This document shows, piece by piece, positions 34,773-44,310 of a stretch of DNA of 64,000 nucleotides. Under the pieces are notes generated by a model, which saw only the letters and a list, made by a program, of their open reading frames with translations, made no database searches and was not told the DNA's origin. The DNA is from Colwellia polaris (GTDB lineage Bacteria > Pseudomonadota > Gammaproteobacteria > Enterobacterales > Alteromonadaceae). Where the stretch lies: positions 496,001 to 560,000 of the forward strand of contig NZ_NBOE01000002.1 in the NCBI RefSeq assembly GCF_002104515.1, read 5' to 3'. Position numbers and translations under genes: made by a program. Within the stretch, counting starts at the first letter, position 1. Each line of letters opens with the position of its first letter.

Positions 34773-35147
34773 ATGCTTAAACACTTACACATGACCGTAG
34801 CTGTGATCAGTATTTTACTGTTTACCTTTCGCTTTGCTTTAACCTTAGTCAATTCGAATAAATTGTCATTGAAATGGCTGAAAATTGCCCCACATATTAT
34901 CGATACATTACTGCTTGGTCTCGGTATCGCCTTATCAATCAAGTTAGCGATAAACCCAGCCGAACAATTGTGGTTAGCTGAAAAGTTATTAGCCGTTTTT
35001 GCTTATATTTTTACAGGCTATTACACCTTGAAATTGGCGCGTAATCGAACCATGCAAATTATTGGCTTTTTAGGCGCGATAGGCTGGGTGATGCTAATTG
35101 TACGCATTGCGATAAGTAAGGAAACTGTGTTTCTAGCGGGCTTATAA
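34773..35147 (+). CDS. sirB2: SirB2 family membrane protein
   Basis: This 124-residue protein has four predicted helices: VAVISILLFTFRFALTL, HIIDTLLLGLGIALSI, LLAVFAYIFTGYYTL and GFLGAIGWVMLIVRIAI. This is the SirB2 pattern, including the N-terminal LKHLHM(T)VA His residues. GGAG lies 6 nt before ATG 34773; the frame extends to 34713 without a ribosome site. SirB2 (invasion gene expression up-regulator in older annotation) has no firmly established biochemical role. Its place between prmC and sirB1 is conserved. Confidence 0.9.
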   Translation: MLKHLHMTVAVISILLFTFRFALTLVNSNKLSLKWLKIAPHIIDTLLLGLGIALSIKLAINPAEQLWLAEKLLAVFAYIFTGYYTLKLARNRTMQIIGFLGAIGWVMLIVRIAISKETVFLAGL

Positions 35148-35170
35148 ATATAAAATTTAATAGAGTATGC

Positions 35171-35971
35171 ATGAACGAATTGTTGTTATCAGAAATTAAA
35201 TCTGAAAAAAATGAATTACTACAAACCTTTCTATTAGTAGAAGCGTTTATTTTTGGTCAAAATACCACGGTTCAATCTGAGTTAGATGAACTTGTTGCTT
35301 ATTGCCAAGCAGAAACCGATGAAATTAAAGAGCCAGTAGAGCGCGCTGAAGTGCTGATTAATGCCTTGTTTGTTGATCAGTTATTCATTGATAACCAGCA
35401 ACAAAACTGGCCGGTAATTTCATTTCAAACATCATCAGCATTAACACATAAGCTAATTTCACCGGTATTAAAAGCGGTGCTCATTGCATATGTAGCAAAT
35501 AGTTGTGACTGTAAGGCCGATATCGTTTTTGTACCAGAAAAAGCCATGTTGAGAATAATATGTGATGATAATTACGCCATTATATTTGACCCCGTAACTG
35601 GCGAATCTTTAAATTGGCATGAACTTGATATTCGCATGAGTGAAATTTCAGGTGACCCCTTTGAAGTGACTTTAGATGTGATGAAGCAAGAAAGTTTGGT
35701 GCTTGAGCATATTACAAGTTTAAAAGCGGCGTTTATTCGTGAGCAAGCATACAGTAACGCACTAAAGTGTGTTGATATGTTGTTAGCACTGAACCCAGAC
35801 GATCCTTTTGAACGTCGTGACCGTGGTTATTTATTGCACCAGCTCGACTGTTTTAAAGTTGCATATGATGACTATCAATACTTTGTTGAGCAGTGTCCAA
35901 AAGATCCCGCTGCTCAATTGTTAAAGCAACAACTAGATAAAATTTCAATTTCAGATACGATACTGCACTAA
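35171..35971 (+). CDS. sirB1: SirB1 family protein (transglutaminase-like/TPR)
   Basis: This 266-residue cytoplasmic protein lies between sirB2 and kdsA in many gammaproteobacteria. The N-terminal two-thirds is a transglutaminase-like fold in which catalytic residues are not conserved here: no Cys-His-Asp triad can be read. The C-terminal third has a TPR-like helical repeat (KCVDMLLALNPDDPFERRDRGYLLHQLDCFKVAYDDYQYFVEQCPKDP). The molecular function is not established. The usual neighbour kdsA is displaced by one inserted gene in this genome. Confidence 0.9.
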   Translation: MNELLLSEIKSEKNELLQTFLLVEAFIFGQNTTVQSELDELVAYCQAETDEIKEPVERAEVLINALFVDQLFIDNQQQNWPVISFQTSSALTHKLISPVLKAVLIAYVANSCDCKADIVFVPEKAMLRIICDDNYAIIFDPVTGESLNWHELDIRMSEISGDPFEVTLDVMKQESLVLEHITSLKAAFIREQAYSNALKCVDMLLALNPDDPFERRDRGYLLHQLDCFKVAYDDYQYFVEQCPKDPAAQLLKQQLDKISISDTILH

Positions 35972-36044
35972 TAAAAATTTACCGGTTAGAAATACAATAT
36001 AAAAATAATAACTAAGTAAATTCAGTAAATTAAAAGGATAAGTA

Positions 36045-37307
36045 ATGCAAGATACAGTTTTGGCAAACACGCCATTAATCACTAACGATGCCACGGTGCT
36101 CGGAATTTTGGCGTTAATTCTAGGCTTGGTTTTTTATACATCAAACAGTAGCAATGCCGCTTGTCGTTCATTTTATAAATATGTACCCGCATTATTAATG
36201 TGTTACTTATTACCATCGTTATTAAATACGTTTGGAATTGTTAGTGCTGAAGTAAGCCAAGTTGACGAAGTAGCGAAATATTTTCTGTTGCCGGCATGTT
36301 TAGTGTTGTTAACGCTTAGTATCGACATTAAAGCGATAGCAGGTTTAGGTAGCAAAGCCGTTATTATGTTTTTAACGGGTACTGTCGGCGTTATTATTGG
36401 TGGGCCATTAGCCTTATTGATAGTTTCTGCTGTATGGCCTGAGTTAATTGGCGTAACGGGCCCTGACGCTGTTTGGCGTGGAATGGCCGCTTTAGCAGGT
36501 AGTTGGATTGGCGGCGGCGCTAATATGCTTGCCATGAAAGAAATTTATGGCGCTGACGGTAATATATTTACCATCATGGTGACTGTTGATATTGTGGTTG
36601 CTAACATTTGGATGGCAGCTTTACTTTATATGGCGGCAAACCATAAACGTATTGATGCTAAAAATGGCGCAGACACTTCTAGTATTGACCGATTGATCGA
36701 AAAGGTTGAAGCAGAAACGCGCGAAAACTCCAAACAACCTGAGCTGAAAGACTATATGCTTATTCTTGCTGTTGGTTTTGGTGCCGCTGGTTTAGCCCAT
36801 TTTGCTGCTGATTATTTAGTACCATTTTTTCAAAATAACTATCCAGAACTAAAGAAATTTAGCTTACACAGTAAATTATTTTGGATCATTGTTTTAGTAA
36901 CAACTATTGGCTTAACGCTTTCGTTTACTAAGGTAAGAAATTTAGAAGCTGTTGGGGCATCAAAAGTTGGCAGCAGCTTTCTTTATGTATTGGTAGCCAC
37001 TATCGGCTTGCATATGGACATCACTCAAATTGTTGAAGCGCCTAAATATATGGTTATAGGCTTAATTTGGATGGCAGTGCATGTGATCTTATTGTTTGCG
37101 GTTGGTAAGTTTATTAAAGCACCGGTATTTTATTTAGCCGTTGGTAGTAAGGCTAATATTGGTGGTGCAGCATCGGCACCGGTTATTGCATCGGCTTTTC
37201 ATCCTTCACTTGCACCGGTAGGCGTTTTACTCGCAGTTCTGGGCTATGCTTTAGGTACATATATGGCATGGTTATGTGGCCAATTGTTAAGAATTGTTGG
37301 TAGCTAA
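36045..37307 (+). CDS. DUF819 family integral membrane protein
   Basis: This 420-residue protein has about ten to twelve membrane helices and begins with TLLITNDATVLGILALILGLVFY-like sequence. The signature GSWIGGGANMLAMKEIYGADGNIFTIMVTVDIVVANIWM is typical of DUF819. A second half has GSKANIGGAASAPVIASAFHPSLAPVGVLLAVLGYALGTYM. The two-fold glycine-rich repeats suggest a transporter with inverted topology; the substrate is unknown. AAGGAT precedes the ATG. It is inserted between sirB1 and kdsA, where E. coli has no equivalent. Confidence 0.9.
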   Translation: MQDTVLANTPLITNDATVLGILALILGLVFYTSNSSNAACRSFYKYVPALLMCYLLPSLLNTFGIVSAEVSQVDEVAKYFLLPACLVLLTLSIDIKAIAGLGSKAVIMFLTGTVGVIIGGPLALLIVSAVWPELIGVTGPDAVWRGMAALAGSWIGGGANMLAMKEIYGADGNIFTIMVTVDIVVANIWMAALLYMAANHKRIDAKNGADTSSIDRLIEKVEAETRENSKQPELKDYMLILAVGFGAAGLAHFAADYLVPFFQNNYPELKKFSLHSKLFWIIVLVTTIGLTLSFTKVRNLEAVGASKVGSSFLYVLVATIGLHMDITQIVEAPKYMVIGLIWMAVHVILLFAVGKFIKAPVFYLAVGSKANIGGAASAPVIASAFHPSLAPVGVLLAVLGYALGTYMAWLCGQLLRIVGS

Positions 37308-37338
37308 TAGCGATTAACTTTAAGACCAATTTGATTAA

Positions 37339-38256
<918 letters not shown>

Positions 38257-38308
38257 ATACACTACAAGTTATTTGTTTTTTAAAGTAAGGTAAGTTATCT
38301 GGAATAAT

Positions 38309-38334
38309 AAAAAGGCGCTAATTAGCGCCTTTTT
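38309..38334. terminator. Bidirectional terminator between kdsA and the symporter gene
   Basis: AAAAAGGCGCT-AATT-AGCGCCTTTTT is a nearly perfect palindrome with A and T runs on both sides. It can end the plus-strand kdsA transcript and the convergent minus-strand symporter transcript. Confidence 0.93.
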
Positions 38335-38395
38335 CGTGGGTGTTTTTCAACTTGGTGCTGTCCTACATAATGTCCAAGCTGAATTTAACTCGATA

Positions 38396-39748
38396 TTATT
38401 TATCATTACTTGCTTTATCTAAATCATGAAAATCTATTTCTTCAATATTTTTACCTGCATCAGGGTCGTTAAATACCGCTTCGTCAAATTGGTCTTCAGA
38501 CTTACCAACAACCACAGTTACCATACTATCACCTGTAACATTAACTGCTGTTCGTGTCATATCGAGTAAGCGATCTACACCTATAATTAGAGCAATACCC
38601 TCAACAGGTAGTCCTACTTGCTCAAGTACCATGGCCAACATAATTAACCCAACACCAGGTACACCAGCGGTACCAATTGAAGCGAGCGTTGCGGTTAGTA
38701 TCACCATTAAGTAATCAGTCAGGGTTAAATCTTGACTAAATACCTGGGCTATAAATACTGTAGCCACACCTTGCATAATTGCGGTGCCATCCATGTTAAT
38801 AGTAGCGCCTAAAGGAACTGTAAATGATGCTATTGAGTTTTTAACCCCCATTTTCTTGGTGGTTGTTTCTAGTGTGATAGGTAAAGTGGCATTACTGCTT
38901 GAAGTAGAAAAAGCAAAGATGGCGGTATCACGCATTTTCTTCAAGAAAATTAATGGATTTAAACCGGTTAGTAATTTAAGTAAAACAGGGTAAGTAATAA
39001 ATGCGTGCAATAACAATGCAAAAACTACGACTAAAAAGTACTCGATTAAGTTGCCAAAAGTGCTCAAAGATACATCGGTAAACAAACCAGCCAATAAACA
39101 AAACACGCCATAAGGTGCAATGTTCATTAATATCGTAACTAGGCGCATAACAACAACGCTCATGTCTTCAAATAAAGCAGCAATGCGATCTCCGGCTTTA
39201 CCTGATAAGGCAATAGCAATACCAAACAATAAAGCAAAAATAATCACCTGTAACATATTGCCTTGTGCAAAAGCAGCGAATGGATTACTTGGGAACATTT
39301 GAATTAATACTTGTGCTAGCGAAGGAGCTTCTCGGCTAGTAAACGTTGAACCGGCAACCATATTTACACCTTCTCCAGGGCTAACCAGTAGCGCTAAACT
39401 CATGGCGAAGCTAATAGCGATGGCAGTGGTTAACAAATACATGCCAATGGCTTTACCACCAATTCTACCAAGCTTAGTGGTATCTTTAAGGGAGCAGGTG
39501 CCACAAATTAAAGAAACAAAAACTAATGGCACCACCAACATTTGTAAGCTGGCAATAAATATTTGACCGATGACCTCAAAAACACCATCTACAAAAAAGC
39601 CACGTATTGAAAAATCAAAGAGATATAAAGGGATAACTAGATCTGAACCATCAGGCATTAACCATTGGAAAAACGAACCAAGGAGAATACCTGCAACCAT
39701 ACCGGTAACAATTCTAGTGGTTAAACTTGCTTGCTTTTTTTCAGTCAT
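38396..39748 (-). CDS. Dicarboxylate/amino acid:cation symporter (DAACS family)
   Basis: This 450-residue membrane transporter of the GltP/DctA/GltPh fold couples uptake of glutamate, aspartate or C4-dicarboxylates to Na+ or H+. Hairpin 1 has the serine-rich STSSSNATLPITLE. TM7 has the NMDGT cation motif (GATINMDGTAIMQGVATVF). Hairpin 2 has GTAGVPGVGLIML, and TM8 ends GVDRLLDMTRTAVNVTGDSM with the Asp/Arg substrate contacts. The Arg of RTAVNVTGD favours an acidic amino acid or dicarboxylate substrate. It is monocistronic. The 450-nt upstream gap presumably holds its promoter. Confidence 0.93.
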   Translation of the reverse strand: MTEKKQASLTTRIVTGMVAGILLGSFFQWLMPDGSDLVIPLYLFDFSIRGFFVDGVFEVIGQIFIASLQMLVVPLVFVSLICGTCSLKDTTKLGRIGGKAIGMYLLTTAIAISFAMSLALLVSPGEGVNMVAGSTFTSREAPSLAQVLIQMFPSNPFAAFAQGNMLQVIIFALLFGIAIALSGKAGDRIAALFEDMSVVVMRLVTILMNIAPYGVFCLLAGLFTDVSLSTFGNLIEYFLVVVFALLLHAFITYPVLLKLLTGLNPLIFLKKMRDTAIFAFSTSSSNATLPITLETTTKKMGVKNSIASFTVPLGATINMDGTAIMQGVATVFIAQVFSQDLTLTDYLMVILTATLASIGTAGVPGVGLIMLAMVLEQVGLPVEGIALIIGVDRLLDMTRTAVNVTGDSMVTVVVGKSEDQFDEAVFNDPDAGKNIEEIDFHDLDKASNDK

Positions 39749-40210
39749 ATTATTTTAATTTTATTGAACGATTCCTTATTATGTTGTTGCTAAGGACATA
39801 AATCAAATGATAAAAGCCTCTCAGTAGTTGAATTTAACCGATAATTCGTATTTAGGCTTACTTAACTATTTAATTGACTAAATATTAACTAAGTTAGGTT
39901 ATTTCTTAAATTTTATTGATGCTTAAATCGCTTTATTTTAATTGAGCTAAAAATGAAAACTGCCTTAATCATCTTATCAGTCTATGCTCACCTTATTTTG
40001 ATAAAGATATACCGCGAATTAATTAAAATAAAATAGCGTTAAAGTAAGTATCTTGAACTTTAATTTTATGGGTGAAATACAACTGTTTTACTTGCTAAAA
40101 AATCATTACCAATGAATATATTATGTTTTTTTAGTTATTCAGTGACCTTTTTATAAAAATTCGGTTAAGATGGAATAAGTTGATAAAAAAATTACCAGGA
40201 GATGCTTTTT
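39749..40210. other. Intergenic region between divergent symporter and Ig-like lipoprotein genes
   Basis: This AT-rich region of about 460 nt holds no gene I can support and no operator I can name. An AGGAG at about 40197-40201 is the ribosome site of the lipoprotein gene. It must contain both divergent promoters. Confidence 0.4.
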
Positions 40211-42730
40211 ATGGCGCTACTTCAACGCTTTAGTTTAATTTTACTGTTTGCAACCTTAGTGGGTTGTGGCGGCAGTAGTGGTGGATTCGATGAAACTACC
40301 GATGGCAGCGATGGTAGTACACCAGACGCTATAACAATTTCCTTAGCTATTTCAGATACAACAGTTACCGGCGCTGAACCAGCTACTGTTACTGCAACAG
40401 TTATGCAAGGAACAACGCCTGTCGTTGGACGTTCGGTAACTTTTGAAACTGGATTAGGTTCATTTTCGCCTACATCAGGTACCGCGTTAACTAACGATAG
40501 TGGCATTGCTACAATTACGTTAACTGCTGGTAGTGTCAGAGGTGCGAGTGAAATATCGGCCTCGATATCGTCGGGCGAAAGCTCTACAACACCTTTGGGC
40601 TTTACTACCCAAGGTGATGATATAAATGTTGTAGGCGATATTAATATTACTGTGGCTTTAGTTGATGCTGATGGTAATGCAACTAATACAGTAACTTCTT
40701 CAAAACCCGCTAAAGCTATCGCCACAATCAATGGTATTAGTGCGCCAGTTATCGTAAGTTTTACTACCACAGTGGGTGAAATCCCAATTGCTTCTGCGCT
40801 TACCAATAGTGACGGGGAAGCAACTGTAGACGTTTTTGCTGGAGACAATTTAGGCGCTGGCACCATTGTCGCTTCGATAGTGAGTGGTGAAACAGGTCAA
40901 GTTTTATTTGTGGTTGGTTCTTCATCTGTCACCATGGGTAGTGGAACACCATTTGTAGAAGGTGTTGCTGAGGTTAGCTTAGCGCAAGTCTCTGCTGGTG
41001 GTACAAGTGTAATATCAGTATCTATTATTGATGACCAAGGTAACTTGTTTACTGAACCGGTAGAAGTTAATTTTTCTTCTGCATGTGCTACGCAATCGCT
41101 TGCGACATTAAGTAGCCCTATTACCACGGCAAACGGTGTTGCAACCAGTACTTATTTAGCTACAGGTTGTACAGGTGACGATCCAATTAATGTTACTGCC
41201 AATGCAGGCGGTATCAATTTATCAGCCAATGCGACAATTAATGTATTAGCAGCAGATATTGGTAGTATTGAATTTGTCTCAGCTACGCCTGATAATATTG
41301 GCATTGTTGGTGCAGGTATCGTGAGCGGCTCTGAGAGCTCAACGGTTATTTTTAAAGTTAAAGATACGGACGGTAATGCTTATAATAACCGTATTGTAAA
41401 TTTTGCGCTAAATACAGATGTTGGTGGCATTACGTTAAGTCAAGTGCAAGCTACTACTAACGCGCAAGGAACAGTTCAAACAGTTGTTAATTCAGGCTCA
41501 GTGCCAACAAGTGTGCGCGTAACTGCTTCAACAGAAACCTTAAGTGGAGAGGTTGTTTTTACTCAGTCGAGTTTACTTGTAGTTTCAACTGGTTTACCTG
41601 ATCAAGACAGTTTCAGCATTGCACGTGGCGAAGCAAACCCAGAAGCATGGAACACAGATGGTATTGAAGTGCCTGTTACGGTTCGTATGGCTGATGCCTT
41701 TAATAACCCAGTACCAGATGGAACAGCAGTTAGCTTTACTACAGAAGGCGGTTCAATTGAAGCATCATGTACAACCGACAACGGCATTTGTAGTGTTATG
41801 TGGCGCAGTCAAAGCCCGAGACCTGCAGGTAAAGTATTAACGCAGAGTTTTTGTACCTTAGCTGATGATGCTGATACCAGCATATTTTGTGCGCGCTTGC
41901 CGTTAGCAAATAACAAAAACTACTTAGGTCAAGAGTATGGTGGTCGTGCCTCTATATTAGCGACAGCGATTGGCGAAGAATCATTTCCTGATAAAAATGG
42001 TAATGGTCGATTTGATGAAAGTGAATACACATTATTTCAAGGTTTAAACGTAAGTGACTTACCTTATGATCTAAAAGAAGCTTTTGTAGATCATAATGAA
42101 GATGGTGTATTTAACCCGGCTGAAACTAGTGGTGAATTAGGCGGTGAACTAGAAGAGTTTACTGACTTTAATAATAATGGCGTTTTTGATACTGAGGATG
42201 CAGCTTATAACGGTATTCTATGTGGCTTTAACGATGTAACAAACCCAGGTACTGAAACAGCGAATCAATATTGTGCTGATCCTGATGATGAAACAGACCC
42301 TACCAAGAAAAGCCAAAAAGTATCAACAAATGTTCGTGGTTCAACCTTTATTATTATGTCGGGTAACTCACCTTATATAACATTAACGGCTACAAATGAC
42401 GCGATATCAGATACGTCGGCGGACTTTGACTCTACGGATACAACCTTATATATCGCTGGTGAAAGCACAGGTACTGTTAGTATGATTATTGCTGATTTTC
42501 ATAACCAACCTATGCCTGCCGGTACTATTGTATCTTTCACTGCAAGTGTTGGCTCTGTAGTTGGAACAAGTAGTTTTACTTGGCCAAGTGATGGAAGCAA
42601 TGGTGGTAGTAGTTTTGGTGTGGCTATAAAAGGCGAAGCTGAACCTAAGAGTGGTATATTGGAAATATCAGTTGAGAGTCCGTTAGGGTTAACAACAACA
42701 TTGAGCCCAGTTAGTATTGTGATTCAATAA
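40211..42730 (+). CDS. Large lipoprotein with invasin-like Ig (Big_1) repeats and Ca-binding loops
   Basis: This surface-anchored protein of about 839 residues takes its start at ATG 40211. The upstream ATG 40202 abuts the AGGAG ribosome site and is therefore too close. The lipobox LVGC lipidates C19, and a Gly/Ser/Asp-rich linker follows. At least four Ig-like repeats of the Big_1 type follow, with strands like TVTATVMQGTTPVVGRSVTFETGLGSFSP and TNDSGIATITLTAG. An insertion of about residues 590-650 has three EF-hand-like loops: DKNGNGRFDESE, DHNEDGVFNPAE and DFNNNGVFDTED. There are several Cys pairs. It may be an adhesin or cell-surface scaffold; no secretion partner is adjacent. Ig repeats are seen; adhesion is inference. 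Confidence 0.85.
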   Translation: MALLQRFSLILLFATLVGCGGSSGGFDETTDGSDGSTPDAITISLAISDTTVTGAEPATVTATVMQGTTPVVGRSVTFETGLGSFSPTSGTALTNDSGIATITLTAGSVRGASEISASISSGESSTTPLGFTTQGDDINVVGDINITVALVDADGNATNTVTSSKPAKAIATINGISAPVIVSFTTTVGEIPIASALTNSDGEATVDVFAGDNLGAGTIVASIVSGETGQVLFVVGSSSVTMGSGTPFVEGVAEVSLAQVSAGGTSVISVSIIDDQGNLFTEPVEVNFSSACATQSLATLSSPITTANGVATSTYLATGCTGDDPINVTANAGGINLSANATINVLAADIGSIEFVSATPDNIGIVGAGIVSGSESSTVIFKVKDTDGNAYNNRIVNFALNTDVGGITLSQVQATTNAQGTVQTVVNSGSVPTSVRVTASTETLSGEVVFTQSSLLVVSTGLPDQDSFSIARGEANPEAWNTDGIEVPVTVRMADAFNNPVPDGTAVSFTTEGGSIEASCTTDNGICSVMWRSQSPRPAGKVLTQSFCTLADDADTSIFCARLPLANNKNYLGQEYGGRASILATAIGEESFPDKNGNGRFDESEYTLFQGLNVSDLPYDLKEAFVDHNEDGVFNPAETSGELGGELEEFTDFNNNGVFDTEDAAYNGILCGFNDVTNPGTETANQYCADPDDETDPTKKSQKVSTNVRGSTFIIMSGNSPYITLTATNDAISDTSADFDSTDTTLYIAGESTGTVSMIIADFHNQPMPAGTIVSFTASVGSVVGTSSFTWPSDGSNGGSSFGVAIKGEAEPKSGILEISVESPLGLTTTLSPVSIVIQ

Positions 42731-42751
42731 CGAATTGAACTGCCTGAAAAC

Positions 42752-42779
42752 AAAAAAGCCGCTAAATTAGCGGCTTTTT
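42752..42779. terminator. Bidirectional terminator between the Ig-like lipoprotein and the arginase-family gene
   Basis: AAAAAGCCGCTAA and TTAGCGGCTTTTT form a long palindrome with A and T flanks, just after the lipoprotein stop and about 30 nt before the convergent arginase-family stop. Confidence 0.93.
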
Positions 42780-42806
42780 CTTATGCAGTTTTATAAACTA
42801 TTTTGC

Positions 42807-43913
42807 CTATTTATTCATTTCTTCAATTAGGAAGGCTGAAATCTCAGCGCCTGCTGCAAGCGTTCTATCTCTGCTTTCTTCACCTAAGCCAGTGCTATCA
42901 GTAAATGGCGCTATTTCCATCATATCAGCACCCGTAATAGGGCATTGTGCTGCTACGGCACGTAATATTTGCATTGACTCGTTTGGCGATAAACCATCAG
43001 GCTCTGGTGTGCCTGTTGCTGAAGCATAGGTTTCATCTAGTGCGTCAATATCAAAGCTGACATAAACTTCGTCTACTTTATCATCTTTTAATTGTTTGAT
43101 GATTTTTGCAATGATAGCCTCAACACCTTGCTCTTTGACTTCATGAGCCCAATGCTGTTTCACGCCGAAAGTGCTTTCCCAATGTGTTTTAGGTTTGCCA
43201 CTTGAGCGAATACCCACTTGAATTAAGTCACGGTGATCGGTTAAGTCATCTAAAATGTGGGTACACCACGAACCAAAACATAAGTCGATACCTAAACGTT
43301 CCACTAACAAATCAGTATGAGCGTCAAAGTGTATAATCGCCGCACGAATACCTTGTTTCTTTTTCGCCTGTAAATACGCTTTAGTTAACGGGTAACTTAC
43401 TGAATGATCACCACCAATACCAAAAATTCCTTTTTTCGGGAACTCAGCGTAAAAGTCATGTAATACATCTTCAGTTATCGTTAATGGGCTTACTGGAAAT
43501 GCGCTGTTTTCATCTTGATAAAGCGCTTTTCGACAGTTCGCTATCGTTGCTTCATTTAGGTATTTATCATGAAGTAAATGTGGAATAACACGCACATCAC
43601 CTAAATCAAAGGCATTTAAATTCGGGTATTGTTCTAATAGTGTTGAGCGAACAAATAAAGGGCCCCAGTTAGCGCCACGCAAAATACCTCCACCACAATC
43701 TGAAGCAATGCCTAGAATCACCGCATTAGTCGATTCTGGCAGCTTTTCTACACTTTGCTGCCATAGCGCTTCAATATTGTCTGATTGGCCAAATAAGGCG
43801 TTATGTAAACGCTCCTTGCGTTCTTTTGCTGTGTTAACGGTAAAAACTCCGTTACCTGGTGGGCATAAACACTGGCTGATTTTATTTTTAAAGGTTGACC
43901 ATGAAGTCGTCAT
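42807..43913 (-). CDS. Arginase/agmatinase/formimidoylglutamase family hydrolase
   Basis: This 368-residue binuclear Mn enzyme hydrolyses a guanidino or formimino group. Metal ligands are visible: GGDHS (167-171), DAHTD (197-201) and SFDIDALD (286-293), with GTPEPDGLSP after them. The TGTPEPDGL form, the N-terminal extension of about 60 residues and the GIRSSGKPKTHWE segment differ from classical arginases. They resemble uncharacterised proteobacterial arginase-family proteins. Which substrate (arginine, agmatine, formiminoglutamate, guanidinobutyrate) cannot be decided, since no hut or arginine genes are adjacent. It is divergent from topA. Confidence 0.88.
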   Translation of the reverse strand: MTTSWSTFKNKISQCLCPPGNGVFTVNTAKERKERLHNALFGQSDNIEALWQQSVEKLPESTNAVILGIASDCGGGILRGANWGPLFVRSTLLEQYPNLNAFDLGDVRVIPHLLHDKYLNEATIANCRKALYQDENSAFPVSPLTITEDVLHDFYAEFPKKGIFGIGGDHSVSYPLTKAYLQAKKKQGIRAAIIHFDAHTDLLVERLGIDLCFGSWCTHILDDLTDHRDLIQVGIRSSGKPKTHWESTFGVKQHWAHEVKEQGVEAIIAKIIKQLKDDKVDEVYVSFDIDALDETYASATGTPEPDGLSPNESMQILRAVAAQCPITGADMMEIAPFTDSTGLGEESRDRTLAAGAEISAFLIEEMNK

Positions 43914-44127
43914 GTATATTCTCTTCCTAGTTAATAGGTATTGAAATTCACTTAAATGAACGCAATCTACCTGGGTGATTGTAAAAAATTGTTATAACAG
44001 GTGAAAAACTGAAGTTATTTTCCTTCAGCCCTTAAATTTTGCTAAAAAGTCTATTATGATGGCGCCGAAAAATTCGCATCATTATAGCTAAAAGTTGTAA
44101 AAAGGCATATATATAAAAATTTTTTGC

Positions 44128-44156
44128 TTGTCAGTTTACTAATTTACAGATATATC
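44128..44156 (+). promoter_or_regulatory. Candidate sigma-70 promoter of topA
   Basis: TTGTCA (44128-44133), 17-nt spacer, TATATC (44151-44156), about 155 nt before the topA ATG. The leader would include an inverted repeat at 44220-44247 (CTTAATATT...AATATTAAG, with inner TTGC/GCAA). The rest of the 43914-44310 gap has no gene I can support. Confidence 0.5.
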
Positions 44157-44310
44157 TAATAGTAATTTCAGTCTCAAATTTAATTTTTCGTCTTAGTTTT
44201 ATTCATGATTGCAAATTGTCTTAATATTTTGCTCGCGCAATATTAAGTCACTCGGTGCAAATAACTTTGACGCAACTGACACAGTCAGCTTAGTAGGAAT
44301 ATAAAATATT

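Noticed and set aside
40222-40866. 214-residue open frame antisense to the Ig-like lipoprotein gene
   Set aside because: It mirrors the repetitive Thr/Val/Ala-rich coding strand and has no ribosome site or homology I recognise.
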